Assembly: GCA_023055505.1 (NCBI GenBank)
Contig: JALIRH010000050.1
Coordinates: forward strand, 1,364,001 to 1,428,000
DNA length: 64,000 nt
From: Callipepla californica brunnescens
Lineage: Eukaryota > Chordata > Aves > Galliformes > Odontophoridae
Direction: 5' to 3'
The position numbers and the translations under genes are program-made. Shown here in pieces: positions 23,761 through 35,750 of this stretch. The notes beneath the pieces are model-generated. The model had not been told where the DNA came from. It saw only the letters and a list, made by a program, of their open reading frames with translations, and ran no database searches. How positions within the stretch are numbered: the stretch's first letter is position 1; each line of letters begins with the position of its first letter.

Positions 23761-26700
23761 ATGTATGTACTGTCAAAAAGTGATGATATGAGTAAGGTGT
23801 GACGTGAGTAAGGTGAAGCAAGGGATGCTTTTCTCTGGTAAGAGAGAGCTTATAGAAGTTTAGTAAAGAGGTATGATTGTGTATTTCTTTGAGTAAAAAA
23901 TCTGATTGCAACTCCATATGTTCTGTTTGAAAATTTGCAAGTGACTTATTTACATCAACAGAAAATAGAATTGTAAATATACCAAAAAATCTCTTTTTTT
24001 TTTTTTTTTTTCCAGTGGTCTTGATGTCTATTCTCAAATTCCTTTATCACAATGGAAAACTGGGGTAGAGGGTTACCTACAGGACAAGCTGTGCCAGAAC
24101 ACATGGCCCAGGGACTAAGGGTTGGATACACCTGGGCTTTAAGAACTGGGAAGAAGCATTCATCTTAGTAGATGAATATGAAAGAAGCACTTGTGAGGTG
24201 TTTCTGCCATGATTTTAAGGAAAGACTTATTTCATAATTACACAGTGATTAACAACTGTATTTGTATTTTCTTATCTTAGTGTCACGAAAATCCCTTTTT
24301 TTGAAGCTGAAATTAATATTAGCTTTAAAAAAAAATACTAATGGTTCTTAGGATTGTTGAACAATATTTTCTCTGAGGATTATGTGAATTATGTTTAAAA
24401 AATTATAATTTAATGAGACTTTAAAACTAGCTCTAAAAATTCTCAGTTAAATTTCAAATCAGTGGAGCATGAATTTAGTAGGTAACACCTTGCTAGATAT
24501 ATTGCTCATACAGCTACATTTCATAAATGTTTTATCATTTAATATTTTCAATGTAATAATTTTCTAAGATGTATTTCAGCTATTTTCACAATGTATTTAT
24601 TAATCAAATAGCATATTCTCATTGTTAAGTTATCTTAGGCAAGTTAGACTACGCATAAGATTTTTAATCTGACAGTTGTGATTATGAGTAAATGTATTTT
24701 AAGATGGTGTAGCATTGTTTAAGAAGTAGTTAACTATAAACTGGGATCTTTAATCACTTAATCATAGCTTGCAATACTGGTTCTGAAATAACACCATTTT
24801 TGTCACAGAATGAAGTTCAAACAGTTCATAAGCTTCTTCTGTTATCATGCGGTGTGTTAAACACATGTGACAATTGACTATGTCAAAATGTGTGTCAAAT
24901 TAGACAGACACAAAAACAGATTTATTGTAAAACCATTTAAAACATCTTTTAAAAGAGCCAGGAGGAAACTGGAAATCCTTGATAAATCATAGTAATATTA
25001 AAGAATGTCAGAAGTAAGCTTGTGGGGATTTCAGCTTGGGTGTCTACTGACTTATTATCAAAACACACTAAATTTCCTGCCACATCTGAGAGGGAGAGAA
25101 ATTGCATTAGTCAGTGCATGTATTAAAGGAAATAAGAAAGTGGCAGCCCCCAAAAGGCAAATAAATCTGAGAAAGAATTTGGGAGATGAAGATAACGCTA
25201 TTTCCAGATGAGTCTTGCAATATTTGTTTTCCATTCATTTTTATTTACTGAGAATTGGCTTCCTTCATAAATATAAAAACAAAATTACAAATAAATGAAG
25301 AAAAAAAGATAAATAACCTTGGACACTTTGTAGATTGTTTACAACAATCTGTTTCAGCTGAGTAGTAAATCAAAAGCTGCTTTGTTTAGTGTCAACAGAT
25401 TTCAGGTGCTGAGCTTGTTCTTCAGCCTAGAATTTATTAACTGTGTACATTTTGCTAATTGTAAATGTATTATTAAGTAGAAACACTAGATAGAGCTTCC
25501 TATGATCACATTTCATTCTTTGAAGATAAGTATATTGTTTATGAGGAGTTACGTTTCTTTGGAATATTTCACTGATGACTGACCCTTTCAAAAAGAACAC
25601 TAGTGTTTTGATTTATTTTGAAGGCATTCTTATTAAACTGTGTACTGTTATATTGAAATACATGATTACTCTAAAAGTGCTGACACAAATACTTTTTCAT
25701 ATTACTCTTTAAGTCTGTTGATTTTCTGTGAATGTTAAGTCAAGGACAAGAACATATGTTTCTTCATCTGCATAGAGATGAAGATGCTTCATATATTCCT
25801 TATTTTTTTCTCTGCTGTAAGATTTATGCACACATTTTATTTTATTATTTTAAGATATTGAACTAACTATTTAGTAAAAATACCATTTTTATAATTCATG
25901 CAGCACTATATTTTCAAGTTCAATTATAGGAATATACATATATACTAATAATAGCTATTAAAAATAATAATACACATTTCTATAAATATTTCAAAACTTT
26001 GAATAAACTAATATCATCAATTGTTTCTTTGCATTTTTATAGCCTTGCATTGACTAATTTATAGTTTTAGTTGAAGAACTACTCTGATTTAGCACCTAGT
26101 CAACATATTTATAATTTTCAACAAAACTTTTGGAACAAAGTTTCTTAGGCTTTTTCTCAATTTAAATGATTTTTTTTTTAATTTTATAATCGGTATCCTA
26201 ATGCTTTTTGGAAGGATCTAACCTTTATGGAGGATTCCCTATTTTAAATACTGCCTGTGAAGAAGTTCAGAGTGTGTTAAAAGCACAAGGACTGAATTAA
26301 AAGACCGATTTTTGTTAAAGCACTAAAAAGCCTGTGAGAATTTTTGATTTTTATAAAAATGCTGAAAATATCAAATAATTGAATTTTTCCCAAGAACGTT
26401 ATGAGGACAAAACACTGAGAGCAAGAGACACAGTTCCTGTTTCAATAAAAACACCTTTATCTGTTTTCCTCTTAATTCTCTATCTTCTTGAAAGTTTGGG
26501 GACTTAAAACATAATGAAAAATCATCTTAGAAATCACTGTCACTTTAAGCCATCTCGATGCTTGTACAGTCCTGATGTCTAGGTGCATTGACTTTAGTTA
26601 TAACCTTCCTGGTGTCATTTTCAGTTGTGTAAGCCCTTGACTTTTTATCACGTGAACATTTTATTTTACTTAAACTTAGCCCTCAAAGTTACTTTTACAC

Positions 26701-28007
26701 TCCCAGTGAACCAAATATTTTGTTGGTTACCTGCTTTTAGGATTTAAAAAAAACATTTTTATACATAGCCCCTGATTGTATTGTATATTTTGACAGAGGT
26801 TTGTTGAGATGTTTGTTCATTAGTATTTCTAAAGCTGGGTTCTGCACATGCTTGTGGTTTGCATATCTGATTACTCTTAGGTCTGATAGTACGTACTAAA
26901 TAACACTTATTCCATTTAAATACTGCATCCTGAGTATGTGAAAGAAGTTGGACTATAGTATGAATATCCTGTCCAGTGCACACTTTTCTGGGCATTTACA
27001 TGTATAATGTCATAATGAAATGCAGAAAAAAAAAAAAAAAGATATTTCCACAGAGTTTAAAATGATTATGTAATATATTTTTCATTAACTGAGAATTGTA
27101 CCTGGAAGTGTATGTGGTGAAATATTTAATTACCCAAAGGAATTACATTCAGTATGGTTTCTCCAGTACCTTTGGACTTCCTCACATGCTGCAGAGTGTG
27201 TTCAGATAATTCTCTGGTTTTGACCTCTGAGCCATCCATGCTGTCATACTGCCATGAAAATTTAAGCATTTATTTTCAGATTCTCTGATTTTTTTATGCT
27301 CCTCTTTAAATTCATAAAAGTAATCCAATTATATGTTAGAAGTTGCTCACAACATCATTTCTTATAAATAAATAAATGTGTAAAATAACCCTCCTGTCAC
27401 TTTCTCCCCCTGTTGCTGCTGCTGCTTGAAGTTTGGCTAACTATTCTTCCTAGTATGCTGGGAGGAAAACTAACATGGGCCTTCTGGGTATAGTCAATGT
27501 AGGTAGTATCAGAGAGCACTGAATTGACTTCCTTATTAATTAGTATTATTATTTAGTTACACATATTCATTAACAACTTTACTTTTACTGAAAATATTGC
27601 CCTCAACATCTTAAGAAATATTAGTCATTTTCCATCCACAGACATACAGAAGATTTCCTAGGGTTGACTGCTTTAAGTACAAGTAACTACAAATATGCCT
27701 AATGTTCCTTCTGACTTTATTTCACCACATGACTTGCCCAAATATAAAAATATGTGAAAAGGAAATATATGAGAAAGTAATATATGGAAAGGAGAATGCA
27801 TGAAAAGTTCTGTAAAAACTGTCAAAAATAATGTGTTATAATTCCTTAAATTATTCAAAGACTTTTTTCATTATTTCATTTGCAGAAACCTGGAACATTA
27901 CTTATTGAATAATATAACACTGAAGAGAATGTAATCTGTCCTTTAACCAAAAGAACTTTCTGACTATTCTGTATTCTATAGTATAATCTGTAAGTATTTT
28001 AATTTTC
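23761..28007. other. Unique, very AT-rich noncoding DNA
   Basis: No gene or repeat family is recognised. It contains a two-copy 16-base tandem at 23788-23819, a T20 run at 23994-24013, an A15 run at 27026-27040, and a particularly AT-rich belt at about 25840-26200. The short open frames show no family resemblance. Confidence 0.55.
23994..24013 (+). repeat. Poly(T) run, 20 bases
   Basis: Twenty consecutive T followed by CCAG, just downstream of the mariner-like element. It could be the complement of a retroposed poly(A) tail, but no matching retroposed gene is seen beside it. Confidence 0.9.
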
Positions 28008-28085
28008 ACAGAATCATCACATCATCTAAGTTGAAAAAGACCATCAAGATCATAACAGTCCAGCCATCAACTTGACCTATGTCAT
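28008..28085 (-). mobile_element. CR1 3'-end scrap (minus)
   Basis: CACAGAATCATCACATCATC, then a GTTGAAAAAGACCATCAAGA block and CAGCCATCAAC, match the complement of the CR1 3' terminus of the type TTGGAAAAGACC..CAAGATCATC..GTCCAACCATCAAC. Only the last 75 or so bases of the element are present. Confidence 0.72.
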
Positions 28086-28164
28086 AACTTCTGCAGCTAT
28101 AAGAAGCAAAGGCTAACAATATGTATATAATTTGTGCCTCTGTTCACATGAACAGTTTTTTTCA

Positions 28165-28440
28165 ATTCTAGATGAAGACAGATGAGATTTAAGGGGTAGT
28201 AAAGTGGGGATGTAAATTGCAACCAAAAAAGAAAGGTAGGGAAGGATAATTGAGTAGAAAATGAGAAATTAAGGCTATAAAAGTGGAAAAAGAGAAGCAG
28301 AGAAAAAAAATAGCAGAGACCCTGAGGAAGTGACTGTGATAAGAGAGGAAAGAAGAAAAGCAATAGACAGGAAAGAGAGAATGAGGCAGAAACAAAAAAT
28401 GTAAAGAAATGAAGAAATCAGCAGTATGCAATATGAAAAT
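28165..28440 (+). repeat. Purine-rich (A+G) strand-asymmetric tract
   Basis: Nearly 280 bases dominated by A and G on the plus strand, with blocks such as AAAGTGGAAAAAGAGAAGCA and AGAGAGGAAAGAAGAAAAGC. The complementary strand therefore gives two long overlapping open frames of F, L and S residues (minus 28363-28097 and 28476-28189). These are composition artefacts, not genes. Confidence 0.8.
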
Positions 28441-28879
28441 TATTTTTGAAAATAATGCAGAGCAAGAGCATGTCATTTAACAAATAGAATATCTGTCTTT
28501 AAGTACAGAACGTGGCTGGATACCTCAAGGCTAATTGCTCTTTTCTGGCTGAAGCTTAAGATATTGGTCTTGTTCCCTAATCTTGTAATGATGTGGGATC
28601 TACTTACACAAAAAAAATCATATCAGCATAATACAACTATAGTTTTCATTTGTCTTTAACAGCTTTGATGCTATTCATTCATTTTCTTTGTAAAGAAAAC
28701 AAAACTTGTTAGATTGAGCGATACAGAATTGGGTCACTTGATACCCAGGTATAATTCTAGTCAGAAGCAATCCAATGAAACATCAAAAATCTCATTACAG
28801 AAATCTTCATAATAATCAGTAAATCTTTGGAGAACGTCTCAGCTTTTACAAAGAGTGTATTTTGACCATTTAAACTTAC

Positions 28880-28983
28880 CTGTTCAACAATTTCTGTGGG
28901 TCTGTGAAACCTGCTTGTCCCTTTAGACTGGAAGCTGACAGATCTGTTTCCCATCATTTCACAGCATGATGGAGAACTTCTAC
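28880..28983 (-). other. Candidate exon B (minus), coding-compatible
   Basis: On the minus strand a 104-base segment lies between CTATGACAG and a near-perfect donor, CAG|GTAAGTTT. It is open in one frame and reads, after the first two bases, RSSPSCCEMMGNRSVS followed by FQSKGTSRFHRPTEIVEQ. Composition is less AT-biased than the flanks. Its starting phase (two bases finishing a codon) fits candidate exon A upstream, giving a glycine at the join. The acceptor pyrimidine tract is only moderate. I do not recognise the protein, and chance is a real alternative. Confidence 0.2.
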
Positions 28984-29331
28984 CTGTCATAGATGTGGTA
29001 AACAGTAAGTAATTTAACACTGTTGGTTTTTAGTACAGGTGAAAAAAAATATCTTTTCACGTGTATTTAATTGGTCTGGTCTCGTTCTGTATATTTGGAG
29101 CTGGCTAGTGGATTTGGCCTTGCTTGTGATTTAAAAATGTGTTGAAATGAACATATAAGACATTTATACTCCATAAACTGTGAAAATTCATGGTACTTAG
29201 CTGGGATCCAGAACCCTACAGAGTGTTCAAAATACACTTAGCGTTATGAATTCAACAGCAGAAGTTATGAGTGGTAGTCCTGAGCAGCTAATAAAAGGCA
29301 CACCCAAATCAACCATTCTTGGTATTTCTTA

Positions 29332-29378
29332 CCGGGTATCACATAATGTAATTTTCCTCTTTCTCCAGTCATTGCGCA
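29332..29378 (-). other. Candidate exon A (minus), phase-matched to exon B
   Basis: A 47-base minus-strand segment follows a strong pyrimidine tract (about 18 of 20 pyrimidines) ending in GCAAAAAG. It ends at CCCG|GTAAGAAA. In the frame that continues into exon B it reads CAMTGERGKLHYVIPG, the last codon being split across the join. The implied intron would be 348 bases. No family is recognised. Confidence 0.17.
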
Positions 29379-31069
29379 TCTTTTTGCAAAAAAAAGAAAA
29401 AGTAATGATCTTGTGAGGTAGATGAGAAATTCTCCCTGCCTATCAACTGGCTTAGAAAATACTGGAGAGGAATCCTCTCCTGCCCTCTCTTTCTGGTCCA
29501 ATGAGTTATGAATGTTTTTATGTAGCAGAACATACTTAGCAGGAAACCCTGAAAAGAGCTTATAACATTTCAGTAGGAAATACGTGTTTCTATAGAGATC
29601 AAATGTTACCATGACTTCTCATACTCTGGATGAATGTGCAAATCATAGATCCATTTTATAAATGTAGATGCATATCCTTTTACATATGTGTGCTTTTAAA
29701 ATTTTCAATGAATTTGGTTATTGAAATGTGGATTTAGTTATTATTAAAATAATGAACTTATATTACGTGACACATAGAAAAACTGCATGGAATATCACCA
29801 GTCTGTCTACTTAAACTGACAGATAATGAGACAAATCTTTTGTTCAAGGAGCTTGTTTGAAAAGCATTGTCTCTTTCAGTGTCACCTAACACTCAGACAA
29901 GTTAGAACTTACATTGTGGAACTGGTAATACGTTTCTATACTGAATGTGCCTTTCATACGTATTTAAGTTTCTAATTCTTATATCTGGAATATAGATATT
30001 GAAAAAAAACCACTGTAATACTCAACACAGTTTATAGACAATTTCCTAAATAGCTTATGAATTACTAGTTATAACATATGTATGCAAATATCCTAACTGA
30101 ACTATAGAAATATTTGCAAATACATTATGCATATATGCACGTTTCTTTTTCTATTGAATGTCCAAAGCATATCCAGAAATGTAAAAGGCACAAAATACAT
30201 TGATCCTTCCTTCAGGCTGTCATAATTTATGTATCAAATTGAGTTTGTATAAATATCCTTTTTGCAGTAAATAAGCAAACCAATACAATTTTATCATGAT
30301 AAATGTATACAGAAAAACAAAAACAAACAAACAAAAGAAACCCCATCACAACTTACTGCAGCATAATACATATTTTTTCTTTCGCTTTCTTAGTTTTAGA
30401 GACACATTGTCTCTATTCATTTTTCAATATGAGAAATGTAACTTCAGAGTCAGCTATGTGCAAGATTATAGAGGATTATGAAGCCACCAATGTTGCTTGC
30501 ATGAACTTAACAAAAGGTATCAATTAATACTGCAAGCGCTTAAGATCAATTGCTATTTAATAATAAGAAGTGTTTTCATTGAAATCATTTTAGAACTCTG
30601 AATCTTTATGGTATGGATTTTAAACAATGCAAAAGTACTTGTGAGCCATCAGCTATGATAAGACAGGTATCTTTCTCCTCACTTTTAAATAAATAAATTG
30701 AACTCTGCTTCTATTGATAATTATCGCATGAAGAATCACCCAGAGGATCACTCAGGTCATAGTAAGGCATAAGAAGCTTTGTTGCCACTTTGTAGAATAT
30801 AGAAATATAAGGAAAAGAATACAAATTGCATTGGGTTTTGTGGTTTGAAGTGTCTGTTTTCTGCTCCTCCCCACATCTCTTATATATTTTTTTACAAGAG
30901 GTAAAAATAGTAACATTAACAAGTATTATATTGTATATACAGCTAGAATTCAAAAAATATAACTATTCATTATCTGTGTACTATGAAACTCTTTTTGAGT
31001 CTTTCATGGTACTGAGTATTATAAGATATAAAATGATGCCTGAAAGACACTAGGTATATCAGGAGAAAT

Positions 31070-31625
31070 GTGGTTCCAAGGGCATCTGGTACTAAAGAAT
31101 TTCGTTTTCTCTCTTTCAAGGTCCATGTAGAACTCTGTTGTATGAGGACATTAGTTTGTCCAACAGAAAAAAAGTCTTTGGTACATAAATTTATCTTTTT
31201 TTTGCAGCCATCTTAGCCTTAGGAAGCCCCAAGGCCATGCAACTCAAAAAATATCTGAGCACATCATTTTAGTTCCTTAAGTTTCAACCGACAAGGTGCC
31301 CTTGGTGTAAAAAAGCTTAGGGCATCAGACTAGCATACAATGTTAAAAAACTGTGTCTTTTTGGAAGACAGAAAGAAGATGTTTCTTAAGAAAAAATCTA
31401 AGGCCACCAGACTTGAACTCCTGCATTAAGCTGGGTAATTATATCAGACCCCTTAGGTATAGACAAATAAATTTGCACTTCAGGATGTTAATCCATGCCT
31501 AATAAAAATACAGCTAAATGAACAAACAAACAAGCAAGCAAACTTCCCCAAAGATGCCTTAGGGCACCAGATTTGTTTCAGTAGTTTTTTTCACTAGGAT
31601 ACCCCAATGGCATAAACGAATAATA
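31070..31625 (+). repeat. Decayed tandem-like repeat with about 80-base spacing
   Basis: The core AGGGCAYCWGRYWY recurs at 31079, 31319, 31401 (as AGGCCACCAGACTT) and 31561, with spacings of 240, 82 and 160 bases, close to 3, 1 and 2 times 80. A second pair, AGGAAGCCCCAAGGCCAT at 31221 and AGGATACCCCAATGGCAT at 31596, also recurs, but its 375-base distance is not a clean multiple of 80. Copies are too diverged for a firm unit length. No family is recognised. Confidence 0.4.
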
Positions 31626-32109
31626 AAATGCAGTAGACAGAACTTCTCCCACAGAAACTGCATACACATGAAGTGAAAAATAAAGGACTCCTATTTTCAC
31701 ATGGAAACATTTTTGTAAGGGGGGAAAATATGACTTGAAAAGAACAAAAGGACTAAATAGTACTTGAACAGGAAATGGAGAGGGAAGAAGGCGCCATAGA
31801 GGAAGAGGATGAGATAAAGAATATGGATAAAAAGGAGAAAGGAAAGTAAACAGGTCATCAAGTGAGGATAGATATTCTTTGTATGTTATAGTGTTTTACG
31901 TTTATATTAGCACAATTTCTTATTATATTGTACATTATACTGCTGTTTAATAGTGGCACTTATAAACTTTTAAAATATGCAAGACAATAAAATTAGGAAA
32001 ATAAATGACAATTTTGTTTTAAAACTAATTATAGTTTTGTTAAGAGACAAGAACAATATTACAGATTAACCAGAACTGAAAAGAAATAGATGTAATAAAT
32101 AAATAAATA

Positions 32110-32745
32110 AGCAAGTATAAAAGCACCTTGCATTCAACCAGGTCAAACAAAATCCAGGGTCCTGGCAGACCTAGCTGATATGGTTTCCAAGCCACTCTCC
32201 ATCATATTTGAAGTCAAGGCTGTTAGGTGAAGTCCTCAGTGCCTGGAAAAATGAAAACATTACTCCCTTTTTTAAGAAAGGGAAAACGGAAGACCCAGGG
32301 AAGTACATGGTGGTGAGCCTCAATTTCATGCATGGAAAGGTCATGGAGCAGATCCTTCTGGAGTCTATGTTAAGGCACATGCAAGACATGAAGGTGGTCT
32401 GAGAGAACCAATATGGCTTAATTAGGGGCAAATCATGCTGGACTAGTGCGGTGGCCCTCTGTGATGAAGTGACAATGTCAGGGTACAAAGGAAGGGCAAC
32501 TGATGTTGTCTACCTGGACTTGAGCGAGGCCTTTCACATAGTCCTGCACCACATCTTCATCTCTAAAATGAAGAGTTATGGATTTGAAAATGACTGTTTT
32601 TTGGATTAGGAACTGGTTAGATTTGTTGCAGTTGTGATCTGCCTCTCTTTGTCTGAGTGGAGGCCAGTGATGAGTTGTACCTTTACTAATGACAGGGGCA
32701 GTAGGATCGAGTGCACCCTCAGCTAGTTGATTTGTTGATTCCTGT
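32110..32745 (+). mobile_element. CR1 LINE fragment (plus), internal RT region
   Basis: Starts in the CR1 reverse transcriptase upstream of CCAAGCCACTCTCCATCATA (32189). The translation runs GEVLSAWKNENITPFFKKGK, then DPGKYMVVSLNFMHGKVMEQ, ILLESMLRHMQ (about 32225-32390), then NQYGLIRGKSCWTS and VYLDLSEAF (about 32500-32535). It ends near 32745 after GTAGGATCGAGTGCACCCTC. A 3' end and tail are absent, so the copy is truncated at both ends. It lacks the same stretch near the TTTAATATCTT block as the copy at 18.0 kb. Dead copy with stops. Confidence 0.88.
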
Positions 32746-34323
32746 ACAAATCATGGCAAATATCTGCACTGAGTTTTGAGAGACAGTTAAAGTGCAATCG
32801 GAGGAAGAAAGTGGAAAAAGAAAAGAAGTTACTAAGGCAATAAAGGCATTAAATCACTGTTGCTAGTCCCCCTTCTTTAAAATACCGATAATAACCCTTC
32901 CTTGATATTAAAGTAAGTATTGATTTGTCAGTGATTTATTTCAGTTCAAGCTTAGAATTTTTCCAGTGAGAAATTGTAAATGTCCCAGGGATGCTGTAAA
33001 CATTTTCCTGCTGGTGTGGTCCACTGTTATGTTTCTAACACATATGATCTTATTTATTAAAGTTGCCTGTAAAAATGAAGAGATACGATGAGATGTATCC
33101 AGAATTTCTTATCTAATATACAGCTTCTGCCTTTATTCAGAATATAGGATAGAGTAATTTAGCTCATTCAGAAGTAGTTTGTAGTAACTACATAATTTAC
33201 CTTGTGAAACATTTCATGTTGCTTAAGCTATATAGACAAAGGTTCCTGTATACAAACAGGATTTACATTCATCCCACAGTCATTTACAGATTTAAAGGAA
33301 TATCATCACAGCTTGAAGAGGAAGAATGAAGGGCAGTTCTGTATACTTGGCAGAATCAAGAAAAGTGGCAAAAGTACAGGCTGGGCAGAGCACTTGTCAC
33401 ACATTGGATATACAGATATGCTATCAACCATTCCAATTTTAATAATCATTATTGATTACAGGATTATTTCTTATACCACAGTAATGTCTACAATTTTTAA
33501 GAAGAGATAGAATTACCTCCTAGTGCCCTATAGTATGTGGAACTTTGCTTTTAATTTCCTGAAAAGAGTTCAGAAATTTTTAAAAGTGTTATGCTGCCAA
33601 TCTTCTCAAAAGCATCCACGTGATGTTAATCATTTTGTTAAAATTTAGTTGGCATGACATCTAGATGCATTAGGTACTGTTTTCTTTTGTGTTACGAAAA
33701 CCCTTCAAAATGCACTGGAGGACAAGTGGGGAAGAAGAAAAGAAAGAAGAGGCGATAAGATTATGGCAATTAGGGGAAGCCTATATGCTTAGAGCAACAA
33801 AATGAACTTAAAACTTGGCACCATCTGCATAAAAGTGACATCTGAGTGAGTCTGAGAATAGAAGTGTTAAAAAACTAGATAAATGAGGGATTAAGAAAAG
33901 GATTAAACCCCACAAGACAGAAGGCATGAAAATTCAAGTGTGTGGTGCAGGTTGGAATACTCACAAAGTTGTCACTTAATGGGAAAGGTTAGCGGCAACA
34001 GAAAATTCCAGTCACAAGCCAGAGTAATTGGACAGACCAAGTCTGATAACAGGACACAAATCTGCACAACACTAATGATGTAATATCAGACCTGGTTTGG
34101 CATCCGTGTCTATTTAGCCTCCTCACTGTCAGTTTGGTACTAAACTTCGACACCCACTGAAGCTTGTTTTACGTTGAATTTGTTTGTGGATTTAAGGTAC
34201 ATCTATATTTTCACTCAAAACTAAATTCAATCACAACCATATGTGGATGGAAAAGTGCACAGAATTATGCAAAAGAAATGTAATGGAAGAACCTTTGCAG
34301 ACAAAAATTGCATAAACTGAAAA

Positions 34324-34378
34324 CTTGATGATCTCTAGAGGTCCCTTCCAACCCTTACAATTCTGTGATTCTGTGATC
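34324..34378 (+). mobile_element. CR1 extreme 3' end with octamer tail (plus)
   Basis: The last roughly 55 bases of a CR1 insertion: CTTGATGATCTCTAGAGGTC, then CCTTCCAACCCTTACA, then the tail ATTCTGTG repeated twice. CR1 characteristically ends in tandem octamers of this type instead of poly(A). The copy is severely 5'-truncated. Confidence 0.92.
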
Positions 34379-35559
34379 TTCATACCTTTAAGAAAATATC
34401 TTTTTTTTTGTGCAAAAAAAGGGACATATGCAATACCCAACCATTTGAACCTATTTTTGCAGGTGTGAGATTACTGTTATTCTTAATTACATACTTCCAA
34501 GTTTCTCGCTCCTTGCCATAACTGTGTATCACAACAATTAATACCAGTTTCACAGTTTATTCGGATAATTAGTTTATTCAAAGGCAAAGTAATCTTTAAT
34601 CACTTTGAAAACTGGAGATCTTTAGGGAGCAGAGCAAAAATTACTCATGGATCTAAAGATGCCAGGCAACAGAATATCATGTGCGCTAATAAACACACAG
34701 TATTTTTTTCCTTACTTTTGTTCTCATTCTGTTAGCAACTTATACCTTAGAAAATTAGATTTAATATATTTTATTTTACATCCTAGACAGTCAGATACAG
34801 TTTTATAATTACTTCTTCTTCATGTTTATACTGGTTGGGTTATATAGTACTTTCTCAAGTGCTGCTTCTGTCCCCTAACTCTGCACTGTGAAATACCTGC
34901 CATATCACAACTGCTGTTAGAATGAAAACACATTTTTGATCTTGTCTGGTTGCTATTAAGACATTTTATGATTCCTGACACAGTAAAATAGCATCATGTA
35001 TTTTTTTTTTTCAATCAGTTAATGTAGATGCCCCCAAGAAGTGATTATAGATACTACTTATTTATTTGAAGGAGGAAGCTTATTGTTTGTGGCTGAAGTG
35101 TTTGGGCAACACACTTGACACCATCTGAGAGTTTATTCTAAAGGTATTAAAATGCTATGAACAACAATTGTCCCTATACATGAAGATTATTTCATTGGGG
35201 TAACACAACAGCTTTTCGTACATGAAATGACTCCTAAATAAATAAAAGAAAAAAAAATCACTGGAAATCTATTAGAGATATTGAGACTTCTTATATGCTG
35301 TGATTTCCATTTGCCAAAGGATTCCAAGAGGATAGGTTAGAATGTTTATGACAGTAAAAATTAAAGTACAACATGAGAACTAAGGCGACTTTGTATATAT
35401 TTTTGTCATATTTCATTGATATTTAATTGAATTATGTTATAGATGTACAGTCTACAGAACTGATTACTTAAAGTCAATGATACATAAATGTAATCCTCCA
35501 ACATTTATGCATGCACTTATTCATATCAATAGGACTACTTATGAATTATAGCCAATAGG

Positions 35560-35750
35560 TCCTTTTTTGTAAGCACTTACTGCCAAGCATCATGCTCACT
35601 ACGCAAAGGGTAATGGATTATTCATGGCAACAAGCACATAACCTGCTAATAGATGTTTGCAGGATGGGCCTTAAGAACATTTACAGGATTAATGTAGCCT
35701 GATAATAAATTCTATCAGCAAGTAAAATGAAAATTGCAGTAAGAAACCAG
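35560..35750. promoter_or_regulatory. Possible conserved noncoding element
   Basis: Non-repetitive block with GGGTAATGGATTATTCATGG near 35607, then AACCTGCTAATAGATG, and GGATTAATGTAGCCTGAT near 35687. Bicoid/OTX-like (GGATTA) and homeodomain (TAAT) cores are dense. Regulatory status is inferred from texture only. Confidence 0.25.

Larger units (their letters stand above)
28086..32109. other. Noncoding DNA with purine tract, exon-pair candidate and decayed repeat
   Basis: Contains a purine-rich tract (28165-28440), a minus-strand candidate exon pair (29378-29332 and 28983-28880), an AAAC run near 30315-30335, a decayed tandem-like repeat (31070-31625), and an AAAT run (32092-32110). No confident gene. 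Confidence 0.5.

Noticed and set aside
28097..28476. Two overlapping F/L/S-rich minus-strand frames of 88 and 95 codons with membrane-like character
   Set aside because: They arise from the purine-rich tract on the plus strand and are a composition artefact.
29265..29612. 115-codon minus-strand open frame taken as a single gene
   Set aside because: No domain or family is recognised, and its middle is the translation of a pyrimidine tract (LTRSLLFLFF). Only the splice-bounded 47-base part was kept as a weak exon candidate.
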